Below the pieces are notes generated by a model. That model was not told the origin of the DNA, searched no databases, and saw nothing but the letters and a program-made list of their open reading frames with translations. Made by a program: the position numbers and the translations under genes. From NCBI RefSeq assembly GCF_019091135.1, contig NZ_JAGXJW010000037.1, positions 1-64,000 of the forward strand: DNA of 64,000 bases, written 5' to 3'. Below are positions 9,049 to 17,818 of this stretch, one piece after another (position 1 is the stretch's first letter; each line of letters begins with the position of its first letter). Source of the stretch: Cohnella sp. GbtcB17. Its GTDB lineage: Bacteria > Bacillota > Bacilli > Paenibacillales > Paenibacillaceae.

Positions 9049-11382
9049 TTATAGCAGCGTGCAAGAGAAATGAAGTTCTTCTCCCCCTTGATGAACATGT
9101 ACGGATCGATCCGGAAGAACAATCATGAGCTTCGCATCGACGCTAGTCGATACGGTCAAATTGAATTGCTTCCCATCTCTCAATTCCCATGCGACATGTA
9201 CAACTCCCTGCGGTGTCGCCACATCTCCGGATGCGTATGTCAGCTTGCCCGGCTGCGGTGCGACTTTAATCGTGGAATAGCCTGGCGTGGCAGGCGATAC
9301 ACCCAATAATTTCGCGCTGAACTCATAGATCGGCACAGCGCCCCAGGCATGACAATCGCTGCGCTGACTGACAGGATCCTCCACCCACGATGTGAGTCCG
9401 AGCGCAGCCAGGTCCCTCCATGTGTCCCAAAGAGAGAAGGATTGATCGTAGGCATCGATCTCCTCGAGCGCGCGGAACAAGAAAAATGACATGGCGTAGG
9501 ATACTTTAGACAATGATTGGTTGGCAAGCATACGCTCGATCAGCTGCCTGGCAGCTTCTCCCTGGACGGCGCCGGCGAGTACGGCCCAGATCTGTGCATG
9601 CTGGCTGTACAGCTCCACCCGAGGGGCATCCTGATAAAGTCCGGCAGCTTCCGAATAGCCGGTTTGGTTGACGGCTTCAATTAGCGCCGCTGCGCGAGAC
9701 CTGTAATCGTCTCCAGTTCCGGTTCTGCCTAACGCGTCCTGAAGCTCGGCGGCCAGCTTCAACGATGCGGCATACATCATATTATAGATGACCATGCTGC
9801 CTTCCTTTGAAGCCGTCGGTACGCCGCTTAGTTCGCGCCACTCATCTACCCAATCCACATAGGACCAATATTCCGGCGGCATTTGATCCAGCAGTCCATC
9901 GGAAGCTATTCGTTGATGGAACCATTCCAGAACCCCGTCAATCGTGGGCAGATAGGTCCTCACCAGCGTCAGATCTCCAAAATAACGGTAATGATCGTGG
10001 ACCATCATAATCCAATAGAGCGAAAAGCCTGGAATCACCTGCTGCAGCATAGACGGATACCTGCTCTGGAGCATCCCGTTAGGCAGCCGAGAGCAATGAA
10101 AATCATAGATGGCCTTCCGGGCCAGACGGTCATCGCCGCTTAGCTGGTAAGTAAACAGAGCCTGCAATCGCGTATCCATCGCGTACTGCAACTGCTCGAA
10201 ATAAGGGCAGTCTTCGTACGTCTCGTGCATGCAGCGCTTAAGCGTATTGATGCTGATGTTCCAGAGCGGCTGCAAGCTGGCGTCGGAGCTGGTGAAGCTC
10301 GCTTTGACCTCCAGCGGATAGCCTGTTTCTCTATAATGAAAAGATTGGATGGTCAGCGCTTCATCAGCCGTCTCCACCTCAAGCGAAACATAACGGAATG
10401 TCCGGAATAAGAACGGTTCGTAACATTCAGGCTGATCTGTGGAACCAAATCCGCCGACTGTATAGAGATCAAAATTGCCGATCAGTACGCCGGTCCTATC
10501 GTCTCGGATTCCTTTAACGAATGCACCCGTTGCCGGATCGATTTGCTGATAGCATTCCGCGTATAAAAGCTTTACGCTTGCGTTTTTTCCGCTGCTTAGC
10601 CAAAGTACGGGGTAGCCGGTCGTCATCTCGCCTGCATCAAGCTCGAGTTTAAAATTTTGATGAGGGCCGATCGTGATGGGCTTTCCGATATCGTCCGGGC
10701 CGAATGACGGAATGAACGCGCGATTTGTCTCATAAAGCGGCGGAATCGGACGCGGAGCAAGATACCATGGCGAGAAATGGCCGATGACGGGATTTTCACG
10801 TCTGCTAACTTTGACGGCAACATACCAGTCGGAATCGTCGTATTCCATCGTATACCAGTTGTGCGCGAGATTGCGGCCGTCCGCGCGTTCCGTACCGCCT
10901 ACAAACGCCGTATCCTCATCGGAGACATCATAAGCAATCGCCGTTTCCTGAAGACAACGCCAACGCTCGTCCGTATGAAGCGTCAAAATGGATTGGCCCT
11001 TTTGGTCCAACACCTCACCGGATAGTAAAAAGCCTCCGCGATTCGCTCTCCAGACGGAGACCGGGCCTTCTCGGCCACCATAGTGTACGACATGGGCAGC
11101 GATTACATTACGGCCTTCGCGCAAGAAGGAGGTGCAGTCAACTTCTTCATAATAATAGGTTTGGTGGTCGCCTTTGGCGGGCCCGCGAGATACCGGGATG
11201 CCATTGACATACAGACGGTATCTGCTGTCTGCAGAAACCTTCAACTGCAATGTCGCCTCTTCTATACGATCCAGCTCAAAGCTTCTGCGGAAATAGATCT
11301 GCTCGTGCACCTGCTCGTTCTGGATGACCTGCCGTTCTTCCATCCAGATCCAAACCGCTTCGATAGCTGCGCGATCGCTCAA
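9049..11382 (-). CDS. Alpha-L-rhamnosidase-like glycoside hydrolase (GH78)
   Basis: 777 residues, no signal peptide, so cytoplasmic. The N-terminal beta-sandwich has the typical RRSFELD and YRLYVNGIPVSRGPAKG motifs. The (alpha/alpha)6 barrel from about residue 370 has HETYEDCPYFEQLQYAMDTR, matching the catalytic-region signature of GH78 (E..DCP..E...Y..D). A C-terminal beta domain ends the protein. The start is TTG at 11382 behind GGAGGAGG. It would release rhamnose from imported glycosides. The divergent AraC gene is the likely regulator. About 230 bp of downstream sequence (8818-9048) shows no gene I can support. Confidence 0.85.
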   Translation of the reverse strand: MSDRAAIEAVWIWMEERQVIQNEQVHEQIYFRRSFELDRIEEATLQLKVSADSRYRLYVNGIPVSRGPAKGDHQTYYYEEVDCTSFLREGRNVIAAHVVHYGGREGPVSVWRANRGGFLLSGEVLDQKGQSILTLHTDERWRCLQETAIAYDVSDEDTAFVGGTERADGRNLAHNWYTMEYDDSDWYVAVKVSRRENPVIGHFSPWYLAPRPIPPLYETNRAFIPSFGPDDIGKPITIGPHQNFKLELDAGEMTTGYPVLWLSSGKNASVKLLYAECYQQIDPATGAFVKGIRDDRTGVLIGNFDLYTVGGFGSTDQPECYEPFLFRTFRYVSLEVETADEALTIQSFHYRETGYPLEVKASFTSSDASLQPLWNISINTLKRCMHETYEDCPYFEQLQYAMDTRLQALFTYQLSGDDRLARKAIYDFHCSRLPNGMLQSRYPSMLQQVIPGFSLYWIMMVHDHYRYFGDLTLVRTYLPTIDGVLEWFHQRIASDGLLDQMPPEYWSYVDWVDEWRELSGVPTASKEGSMVIYNMMYAASLKLAAELQDALGRTGTGDDYRSRAAALIEAVNQTGYSEAAGLYQDAPRVELYSQHAQIWAVLAGAVQGEAARQLIERMLANQSLSKVSYAMSFFLFRALEEIDAYDQSFSLWDTWRDLAALGLTSWVEDPVSQRSDCHAWGAVPIYEFSAKLLGVSPATPGYSTIKVAPQPGKLTYASGDVATPQGVVHVAWELRDGKQFNLTVSTSVDAKLMIVLPDRSVHVHQGGEELHFSCTLL

Positions 11383-11454
11383 CGTTTGCTGCCTCCTCCG
11401 TTTGCAAATTTCATTACTTACTATACACTAGAGGTTCATCGAAATTTGAGGCTT

Positions 11455-11485
11455 ATTCGGACGATATATAAGGTGTAATCGGACG
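11455..11485. promoter_or_regulatory. Direct repeats between rhamnosidase and AraC genes
   Basis: ATTCGGACG (11455) and AATCGGACG (11477) are spaced 22 nt, two helical turns, in the divergent intergenic region. This is the usual spacing for AraC-family half-sites, so they are candidate binding sites of the neighbouring regulator. Confidence 0.45.
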
Positions 11486-11512
11486 TTAAACACCACAAAA
11501 AAGGGTGCACGC

Positions 11513-12427
11513 ATGAGTATCAAACCTTTCGTCTATACGACAACCGCTGCCGAATTTCTGTCGCCAGAATATCCTGTTTTTATTAATCGGGTGCAAGAAT
11601 CGTTCGGGATGTGGCATCACGATCACGAGTTTGTGGAGATCAACTATGTGAGCGAAGGAACGGGGTTCCAGTTTATCGAGGGACAGTTCTTGCCAGTGTC
11701 GAAAGGAGATCTTTTCTTTTTGCCGATCGGGGTGTCGCACGTGTTTCGGCCTTCGCATGCCGGGCCGGACGCCGGCCACTTGATCGTGTACAACTGCCTG
11801 TTCGACGGCTCGCACAGTCAATCGCTAAGACGTTTTTTTGCGGAAGATGAAGAGATGCTCCGGTTCATTTTCGCTCGTTATCCGAAGCAGACCTGGCTGC
11901 ATTGCAAGGATAAGGACGGTTCGTTTCAGCGGATCTTCAATACGTTATTCGAAGAAAATAGCATAAAACGGCCGGACTCGAATGATGTGATGCAGGCCGA
12001 GTTGGTGAAGCTGTTGCTGCTTATCCGGCGCTCCAAAGAAAATGACATGGCAGTGGAAAGCGGGGCATCAAGGTTCGGAGAAGATGCGCTTGAATCGGTG
12101 CTGAACCTGCTTCGCCGTGATCCGGTTAAAGCGGTACGCATGCGGGATTTGGCCTCAATGGCAGGTTTCAGCGAGAGACAGTTCAGGCGCCAGTTTGCGG
12201 CTCGTACAGGGATGAGCTATACCGATTATGTGAACAAGCTGCGTGTCGAGATATGCTGCGACCTGCTGCTCGCAACGAACGAGAAGATCGCAGCCATTGC
12301 AAGGCTGGCGGGCTACGAGGATATGAAGCATTTTAACCGGCTGTTCAAGCGTATCACCGGGCAGACGCCAAGGCAATTTCGGAGCATGTATGCAGCGAGA
12401 GGCGACGTTCGAGGGCTGAGCTTCTGA
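11513..12427 (+). CDS. AraC-family regulator with cupin sensor domain
   Basis: 304 residues. The N-terminal half is a cupin-like sugar-sensing domain (HHDHEFVEINYVSEGTG, PIGVSHVFRP). The C-terminal 100 residues carry two helix-turn-helix motifs (MRDLASMAGFSERQFRRQF and IAAIARLAGYEDMKHFNRLF) and the family ending TGQTPRQFR. Divergently transcribed from the GH78 gene, with repeat sites in the 130-bp gap, so it most likely activates rhamnoside use. Confidence 0.9.
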   Translation: MSIKPFVYTTTAAEFLSPEYPVFINRVQESFGMWHHDHEFVEINYVSEGTGFQFIEGQFLPVSKGDLFFLPIGVSHVFRPSHAGPDAGHLIVYNCLFDGSHSQSLRRFFAEDEEMLRFIFARYPKQTWLHCKDKDGSFQRIFNTLFEENSIKRPDSNDVMQAELVKLLLLIRRSKENDMAVESGASRFGEDALESVLNLLRRDPVKAVRMRDLASMAGFSERQFRRQFAARTGMSYTDYVNKLRVEICCDLLLATNEKIAAIARLAGYEDMKHFNRLFKRITGQTPRQFRSMYAARGDVRGLSF

Positions 12428-12497
12428 ATGAATCGGGGAGCGGCTTTAAGTTTTCTTCAATCGGGCGCTTTACAATTGAACGGAAGCGTGGTACCTT

Positions 12498-12517
12498 ATT
12501 TCTATAATTTTAGAAAT
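12498..12517. promoter_or_regulatory. ArsR operator 1 over the repressor promoter
   Basis: ATTTCTA and TAGAAAT form a perfect 7-bp inverted repeat with a 6-nt spacer. TATAAT (12503-12508) lies inside it, so a bound repressor would block the promoter. A second copy precedes the MFS gene. Confidence 0.65.
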
Positions 12518-12544
12518 TACGACGAATAAGGCGGTGAGCAAGCG

Positions 12545-12826
12545 ATGGTCCCGGACAATGAGGAAGTCAAGCAAGCGGTGAAAGTATACAAAGCACTCGG
12601 CGAACCGACCCGCATCAAGATCGCGATGCTGCTCACGGAAGAACAGACGCTCTGTTGCTCGGACATCGGCGACAAGCTCGAGTCGGTCGCAGGCTCCACG
12701 CTGTCGCATCATCTGAAGCAGCTGACGGAGAGCGGACTGCTGCAGCTCCGCAAGGACGGCACCTACATTTACTACAGCGTCAACAAGGACGTCGCGCGCA
12801 AGTACGCGCCTTACCTGCTGGGTTAG
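12545..12826 (+). CDS. ArsR-family winged-helix repressor
   Basis: 93 residues, the usual length. The winged-helix core is seen as LGEPTRIKIAMLL, the recognition helix in AGSTLSHHLKQLTESGLL and the wing as RKDGTYIYYSV. A Cys pair (CCSDIGDKL) sits where metal or redox ligands occur in some members, but the full metal-site motif ELCVCDL is altered. It precedes an MFS exporter, and both genes carry the same palindromic operator, so it probably represses itself and the exporter. Confidence 0.9.
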   Translation: MVPDNEEVKQAVKVYKALGEPTRIKIAMLLTEEQTLCCSDIGDKLESVAGSTLSHHLKQLTESGLLQLRKDGTYIYYSVNKDVARKYAPYLLG

Positions 12827-12864
12827 CCAGATTTTTCGGCACAGCAGGTCGTCTTTCGCCTTTT

Positions 12865-12884
12865 ATTTCGATAAATTTAGAAAT
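12865..12884. promoter_or_regulatory. ArsR operator 2 before the MFS gene
   Basis: ATTTCGATAAATTTAGAAAT repeats the palindrome found at 12498 with few changes, 25 bp before the MFS start. Shared operators tie the two genes into one regulon. Confidence 0.6.
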
Positions 12885-12908
12885 ATAAAATTTAGGGAGC
12901 TGGGAAAA

Positions 12909-14123
12909 ATGAGCAACGCTTGGAAAATTTATATGCTGGCTATCGTAAGTTTCCTCGTCGGCACGTCTGAATTCATCATCGCGGGCATTCTGGATCAGGT
13001 TGCAGCCGATATCGGCATCTCGCTGGCGGCCGCCGGGCAATTGATCACCGTCTACTCGCTCGCTTACGCCTTCGGCACGCCATTTCTGATGGCCGCGACG
13101 GCGAAGGTCGACCGCAAACGGCTAATGATTTATGCGCTCGCCGTATTCGTCGTCGGCAACTTCGCCGCGCTCGCCTTTTCCGGCTACGGCTTCCTGATCG
13201 CGTCCCGCGTCATTCTCGCGCTCAGCAGCGGCGTGTTCGTCGTGACGTCGCTCACCGTCGCCGCCAAGCTCGCCCGGCCCGAAAAGCAGGGCAGCGCGAT
13301 CGCTACGCTTGTCATGGGCTTCAGCACCGCGCTTATCGTCGGCGTCCCGCTCGGCAGGCTCATCTCCTCGCTCTATAACTGGCAGCTCGTTTTCGGCGCG
13401 ATCGGGCTGCTCGGCGTGCTCGCCATCGCGCTTGTCGCCTACACGGTGCCCCGCACGGAAAGCGAACGTCCGGTCCCGCTGCGCGACCAGATCCGGCTGC
13501 TGGCGAACCCGAAGATCGCCGTCGCGCTGCTCATCACGCTGTTCTGGATCGGCGGCTACTCTATCACGTACACGTACATCTCTCCGTTTCTGCTCGACAT
13601 TACCGGACTTAGCGAACGCTGGGTCAGCATCGGCCTGTTCGCGCTTGGCGTGGCCAGCCTGATCGGCTCCAAGCTCGGCGGCTTCAGCACAGACAAGTGG
13701 GGCTTCCGACGGACGCTCGTCGGCGGCATGTCGCTTCACGCGATCATCCTCGTTCTCATCTCGCTGTTCGCCCATTCGCCCGCTTTAGTCGTTCCGCTGC
13801 TCATGCTGTGGGCGTTCGCCGCCTGGTCTTCGGGCCCGACGCAGCAGTACCACCTCATCACGCTCGCGCCGGAAGCCTCCAGCATCATGCTCAGCCTGAA
13901 CAGCTCCGTGCTGCAGTTGGCGATGGCGGCCGGCGCCGGCATCGGCGGCGTCATCGTCGAGCAGACGTCGCTCGCCGCGGTCAGCTGGATCGGCGCGGCA
14001 GGCGTCGCCGTCGCTGCATTGGTCGCCGCTTCGGCGTTCGGCTACTTCAGGCCGGCATCGGCGGCCCTCCGGCGCAAGGAAGCGGAGCTGGCGGCGAAGC
14101 TCGGCGCGCAGGATTTGAGCTGA
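12909..14123 (+). CDS. MFS drug/sugar efflux transporter
   Basis: 404 residues with twelve predicted membrane helices. The start MSNAWKIYMLAIVSFLVGTSEFIIAGIL is typical of the DHA1 (arabinose efflux/chloramphenicol exporter) group, as is the loop between helices 2 and 3 (AATAKVDRKRLM). SD AGGGAG sits 9 nt before the ATG. It is the likely target of the ArsR repressor just upstream and would pump out the inducing compound. Substrate unknown. Confidence 0.88.
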   Translation: MSNAWKIYMLAIVSFLVGTSEFIIAGILDQVAADIGISLAAAGQLITVYSLAYAFGTPFLMAATAKVDRKRLMIYALAVFVVGNFAALAFSGYGFLIASRVILALSSGVFVVTSLTVAAKLARPEKQGSAIATLVMGFSTALIVGVPLGRLISSLYNWQLVFGAIGLLGVLAIALVAYTVPRTESERPVPLRDQIRLLANPKIAVALLITLFWIGGYSITYTYISPFLLDITGLSERWVSIGLFALGVASLIGSKLGGFSTDKWGFRRTLVGGMSLHAIILVLISLFAHSPALVVPLLMLWAFAAWSSGPTQQYHLITLAPEASSIMLSLNSSVLQLAMAAGAGIGGVIVEQTSLAAVSWIGAAGVAVAALVAASAFGYFRPASAALRRKEAELAAKLGAQDLS

Positions 14124-14169
14124 ATCGTGAAATTTGAGCTGAAATGCGAAATTTGAGCTGAATTGCGAA
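14113..14169 (+). repeat. Three tandem 19-bp repeats across the MFS stop codon
   Basis: ATTTGAGCTGAATCGTGAA and two near-copies follow head to tail at 14113, 14132 and 14151. The MFS stop codon lies in the first copy. Probably slipped-strand amplification. Confidence 0.8.
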
Positions 14170-14198
14170 GAAGCTGCGGCTATGGGCTGCGGCTTCTT
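14168..14198 (+). terminator. Terminator of the MFS gene
   Basis: A 13-bp stem (AAGAAGCTGCGGC with GCTGCGGCTTCTT, two G-T pairs) around loop TATGG, followed by TTC, lies about 45 nt after the stop codon. Confidence 0.75.
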
Positions 14199-14209
14199 TC
14201 AGTTATGCA

Positions 14210-14238
14210 TTGGCATAAGACAGGGCTCGTGATATTAT
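14210..14238 (+). promoter_or_regulatory. Sigma-A type promoter of the glycosyltransferase gene
   Basis: TTGGCA (14210) and TATTAT (14233) are 17 bp apart, 37 bp before the start codon. Confidence 0.6.
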
Positions 14239-14274
14239 GATACATATCGTATCGTAACAAAGGAGCGTCTGACG

Positions 14275-15249
14275 ATGTCCGTGAAGATCAGCGTAGCCGT
14301 ACCTACGCACAAACGCGCGCATTATTTAAGAGCAACGCTGCTGTCCATCTGCGCGCAAACACGCACGCCTGACGAGATTGTCATCAGCGAGGACGGCAGA
14401 GACCGACCCACCTTCGAGACCGTCAAGGAGATTATCGAGATGTATCCCGCGATCGTCTTCAAGCATATGGCGAGCATTTCAGACGACGTGCGGATCGGCC
14501 AGTTGAAAAACCGGCAGCAGGCGTTCCGCGCGACGACCGGCGACTTGGTGGCCATGCTCGACGACGACGACGTGTGGGAGCCGACTTTTCTGGAATGCGC
14601 CGAGTCGGCGCTGCTCTCGCATCCGCAATGCGCGTTCGTGTCGAGCAATCATTATTTCATGGACGATACCGGAAGCAGGCTCGTGCAGCAGAGCCGGGAT
14701 TTTGCCGCGTATTCCGGGAGATCCGCCATGCGCAGCCAGCTTTACGAGGATGTGCTGACGCACACGCTTCGCAACAATGCGTGCGTATTTTCGCTGCAGT
14801 TCAGCTTGTTCCGAAGAGGTGCGCTTGAACGCGTCGGTTTTTTTCAGCCGAGCGGCGGACTTGTACCGGACTACATGCTGATGCTGGCGCTGGGGGCACG
14901 GGGGCTTAGCGGATATTTTCTGACCGACTATCTGGGTTCTTGCCGGGTTCATGCGGGACAGCAAACCGCGAAGCGGCTGGAAAACGTGAAAAGCAAATTC
15001 GAAGGGCTCGCCTACATGATTCACGTATTCGGCGAACGTCTGACACAGCAGCAGCGGCGGCTGCTCGTCAAAAAGTATCAGCAGACCGTGCTGGAATATT
15101 CGATCGCACTCGCTCATGCGAAGCAGCGAGGGGCGGCGCTGCAGTTGATGGCCAGACCGTTCAACCGCTTCGGCTCGGCGTTGCCTTCTCCCAGGCGGCT
15201 GGCGGTGCTCTTCGCGCTGCTGCTTGGGGTTAAAAGGCTGCGGCACTAG
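14275..15249 (+). CDS. Family 2 glycosyltransferase
   Basis: 324 residues. GT-A fold beginning VAVPTHKRAHYLRATLLSI, with the metal-binding acidic motif as MLDDDDVWEP near residue 100 and the acceptor-side region around residue 200. Few or no membrane helices, so a cytoplasmic or membrane-edge enzyme that adds a sugar to a polysaccharide or glycan acceptor. SD AAGGAG before the ATG. It stands alone between its own promoter and a strong terminator, away from the exopolysaccharide train at 48-63 kb. Donor and acceptor unknown. Confidence 0.88.
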   Translation: MSVKISVAVPTHKRAHYLRATLLSICAQTRTPDEIVISEDGRDRPTFETVKEIIEMYPAIVFKHMASISDDVRIGQLKNRQQAFRATTGDLVAMLDDDDVWEPTFLECAESALLSHPQCAFVSSNHYFMDDTGSRLVQQSRDFAAYSGRSAMRSQLYEDVLTHTLRNNACVFSLQFSLFRRGALERVGFFQPSGGLVPDYMLMLALGARGLSGYFLTDYLGSCRVHAGQQTAKRLENVKSKFEGLAYMIHVFGERLTQQQRRLLVKKYQQTVLEYSIALAHAKQRGAALQLMARPFNRFGSALPSPRRLAVLFALLLGVKRLRH

Positions 15250-15264
15250 CGCGGCCGCACGGAA

Positions 15265-15290
15265 AAAGCCGGGGCCTCGGCCCCGGCTTT
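15265..15290. terminator. Bidirectional terminator
   Basis: AAAGCCGGGGCC and GGCCCCGGCTTT form a perfect 12-bp stem with loop TC between the convergent glycosyltransferase and stress-protein genes. Confidence 0.85.
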
Positions 15291-15327
15291 GCTATGTGCA
15301 TGCGCACACGCCGGCTGCAGCTGCAGC

Positions 15328-16362
15328 TTAACGACGCGTATTCGGCGTGCTGAACAGATCCTCGTTCTCCACTGCAGGTTGACCGGAGCGCTCCAGCTCC
15401 GCTCTCTCCTTGCGCAGCGTCTCGGACACATGCTCAGTGTCCTGTACGACGCGCTTGCCGATCGAGATCTCCTCGGTCGCGACCGGCCGTTTCGTCACTT
15501 CGACGCGCTCCTCGCTGACCGGGATGCGAATCGTCTCGTCTTTGCCGATCGCTGCCCCATCCGTCGCGCCGTCATGAATCGCATGGCGTTCGATAACGAC
15601 CTCCTCGCGCTGGACGGGCACTTCGATCGATTGCCGTTCCTCGATAACGTCCTTGTGTACCGACACCTCGCCGGTACGGACGCGCTCCTTGTCCACGTTG
15701 AGCCGCTCCTCATGCAACCTGAGCGTATCGCCTTCCTTCACGTCCGCTGCGGAAGCGGTTGAAGCGGAGGAAGCCGCCGACGAAGTGGACGGGCCCGACG
15801 CGGCGTCGACCAGATCGTCGCGAGATTCGCCGTCGAGGTTCGCATAGGTATCCGCGTTCAGCGAGCCGTAGCCGCGGAAAATGTTGTACACGCGGCTTTG
15901 GCGAGCCGTGTCCGCATCGACGATGACGAGCAGCTTGTGATCGTTGACATACTCGTTGTAGCGCTCCGCTTCGTCCTCCGGAATGCCGAGGCCGATCAGG
16001 CCGCCCACGAGACCGCCCGCTCCCGCGCCGACTGCCGCACCCGAGAGGGTTGCCGCGATCGGTCCGGCGGCAAGCAGCGGACCGATGCCCGGCACAGCGA
16101 GCAAGCCAAGCCCCGCCAGCAGCCCCGTCACGCCGCCAAGCACGCCGCCCGTCGCCGCGCCGGTCGCGATACCCTGAGGCGCCTTTGTGCCCGTTTCCTC
16201 GTGAATGTCTTTTAATTCCTTTTTATTTTTGCTGACGACCGAGATCTGATCCGAGCTGTAGCCGAGCGCCTTCAAGTCCTCAATCGCAGAGATGACCGCT
16301 TGCTCCGAATCAAAAACACCTACGATATGCCGATTGTCATTGTTGTTCAGATGCTTTGCCAT
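15328..16362 (-). CDS. YsnF/AvaK-type stress protein (general stress 17M-like domain plus DUF2382)
   Basis: About 344 residues from the ATG at 16362 (SD AGGAGG). Residues 1-60 resemble the general stress protein 17M domain (IVGVFDSEQAVISAIEDLKALGY). A Gly/Ala-rich hydrophobic middle (GIATGAATGGVLGGVTGLLAG and GGLVGGLIGLG) could insert in a membrane. A Ser/Ala linker leads to DUF2382 (LRLHEERLNVDKERVRTGEV, then IEVPVQREEVVIER), made of charged repeating beta units. DUF2382 proteins are usually stress-induced and of unknown biochemical role. It marks the left edge of the AT-rich island. Confidence 0.8.
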   Translation of the reverse strand: MAKHLNNNDNRHIVGVFDSEQAVISAIEDLKALGYSSDQISVVSKNKKELKDIHEETGTKAPQGIATGAATGGVLGGVTGLLAGLGLLAVPGIGPLLAAGPIAATLSGAAVGAGAGGLVGGLIGLGIPEDEAERYNEYVNDHKLLVIVDADTARQSRVYNIFRGYGSLNADTYANLDGESRDDLVDAASGPSTSSAASSASTASAADVKEGDTLRLHEERLNVDKERVRTGEVSVHKDVIEERQSIEVPVQREEVVIERHAIHDGATDGAAIGKDETIRIPVSEERVEVTKRPVATEEISIGKRVVQDTEHVSETLRKERAELERSGQPAVENEDLFSTPNTRR

Positions 16363-16530
16363 TATTCTCAGCCTCCTGATCGGTGTAGTTGTGTATGATT
16401 CGTTCACAACCTCTATTTAACCGATCCCAGACTTTCTAACATTAAAATTGGCCCTTTTAAAATGAGAGGAAGATGAACAATTCCTAACGCGAAAGGTTGT
16501 TTCAAAATGAATCCCGTTTTTCTGCTCAGT

Positions 16531-16574
16531 GCCGCTATTGGGCCTGTTGGCGCGCATGTGCGTGCAATAGCGGC
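16531..16574. repeat. 10-bp inverted repeat downstream of the methyltransferase gene
   Basis: GCCGCTATTG (16531-16540) and CAATAGCGGC (16565-16574) are perfect complements around a 24-nt GC-rich loop. It lies just past the methyltransferase stop and may end its transcript, but no T-run follows. CCGCTA-type palindromes also occur near 44.1 kb. The rest of 16363-16583 shows no gene. Confidence 0.55.
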
Positions 16575-16583
16575 GCTTAGCAA

Positions 16584-17234
16584 TCAGCGTTTTCGCGCTA
16601 TGAACGTGATCCAAGTGCCTCTGAACTCTATTTCTTGACTATATTTCGTTTCTCGAATCTTTTGCGGGAGCTGCTTCTCAAGCATGATTTCCCAGTCCGC
16701 ATAGAGTTCTCTTAAATCGGCAAACGCGCTGTCCGTCTTCATGTTAAGCTCAATTCGTCCATCCTGAATCTCGCCCGACGCTAACAAGCATTCTTGGACC
16801 TCGGTACTCATGAGAATGGCATTCATGCCGTTCTCCTTTGTTCCATGAATCATTCGCGACACGACTGCTCTAAACGCTTCGACCGAAGACACATGCTCCA
16901 AGCATGAACAGGCAACGATATAGTCGAAATAAGCGGTTGGAATGGCGTATGCTTCGGCATCCGCCGTTTCCGCTCGAATCTGATCCCGAACGTCATACGT
17001 TCGAGCATTCTCAAGCAAGTAATCGATCGCGGAAGGCAGCAAATCAACACAGGTGATCGTTCCGTTAAATGCTTTCACTTTTTGGGCTAAAGGAATGCTG
17101 TTTCTGCCCACTCCACATCCCAAATCGAGCACCCGTATATTTTGGAGGTTCATTAACTCAAGCGTGTCCAATACAACCTTAACAGGCTTGGACAACCATG
17201 TTCCTGGCGCAAAGAGCGCATGCTCAGTCAGCAT
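16584..17234 (-). CDS. Class I SAM-dependent methyltransferase
   Basis: 216 residues. Motif I is VLDLGCGVGRNS, the acidic residue after strand 2 is in ITCVDLLPSAIDYL, and the motif IV region is DYIVACSCLEHV. The layout resembles the TehB/UbiE-like small-molecule methyltransferases found among accessory genes. It is the last gene of the left AT-rich block, where most genes are small detoxification or modification enzymes. Substrate unknown. Confidence 0.82.
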   Translation of the reverse strand: MLTEHALFAPGTWLSKPVKVVLDTLELMNLQNIRVLDLGCGVGRNSIPLAQKVKAFNGTITCVDLLPSAIDYLLENARTYDVRDQIRAETADAEAYAIPTAYFDYIVACSCLEHVSSVEAFRAVVSRMIHGTKENGMNAILMSTEVQECLLASGEIQDGRIELNMKTDSAFADLRELYADWEIMLEKQLPQKIRETKYSQEIEFRGTWITFIARKR

Positions 17235-17342
17235 AAAACTTTTCGTGATAATTCATTTCCTCTGTCCGCGCTTGAAGGAACCTATCCATTTATCTCTCCC
17301 GCAATATCAAACTTAAAAAATGGACGTCCGATACTCCTCCTT

Positions 17343-17786
17343 TCATTGCAGCGACTTTCTCATATTCGTGTAATACGGCACGAATCCGACTTTTTCCCAA
17401 AAGCGCCGTCCCTCTGGATTCGTCTCCAGCACGTCAATCAGCATCGCTGCGACGTTGCCGAATCTTTCTTTTAATCGTTCAATTCCTTCGCGGCCATATC
17501 CATTGCCTCTCTCATTCCGGTTAATAAAAAACTGTCTGATATATACTTCCATTTCCGTATCTTCAAAAGGCGCGGGCTGGATTTTATATACTGCATAACC
17601 GATCACCTTTTCTTTCACGAGTAACAAATCGATGCTCCAACCGCTTCTTAGCCAACCGAGTATCCTGTCCCTTAGTTGATTCAGGTTCATGGGATTGCGG
17701 CTGCCCTCATCTTGAATCAGTTGAAAATTCATTTCTGCAATAACATCTGCATCAAACTCCGACGCCGATTTTATAGTAACGTTCAT
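17343..17786 (-). CDS. GNAT-family N-acetyltransferase
   Basis: 147 residues. The acetyl-CoA pyrophosphate loop is seen as RNERGNGYGREGIERL (R/Q-x-x-G-x-G/A) and the terminal part as NPEGRRFWEKVGFVPYYTNMRK, as in many GNAT proteins that acetylate small amines or drugs. Substrate unknown. Short intergenic spacing with its neighbours on the same strand. Confidence 0.82.
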   Translation of the reverse strand: MNVTIKSASEFDADVIAEMNFQLIQDEGSRNPMNLNQLRDRILGWLRSGWSIDLLLVKEKVIGYAVYKIQPAPFEDTEMEVYIRQFFINRNERGNGYGREGIERLKERFGNVAAMLIDVLETNPEGRRFWEKVGFVPYYTNMRKSLQ

Positions 17787-17818
17787 TTAAATTAGCCCCC
17801 GCTATAGAACTTCCAAAG

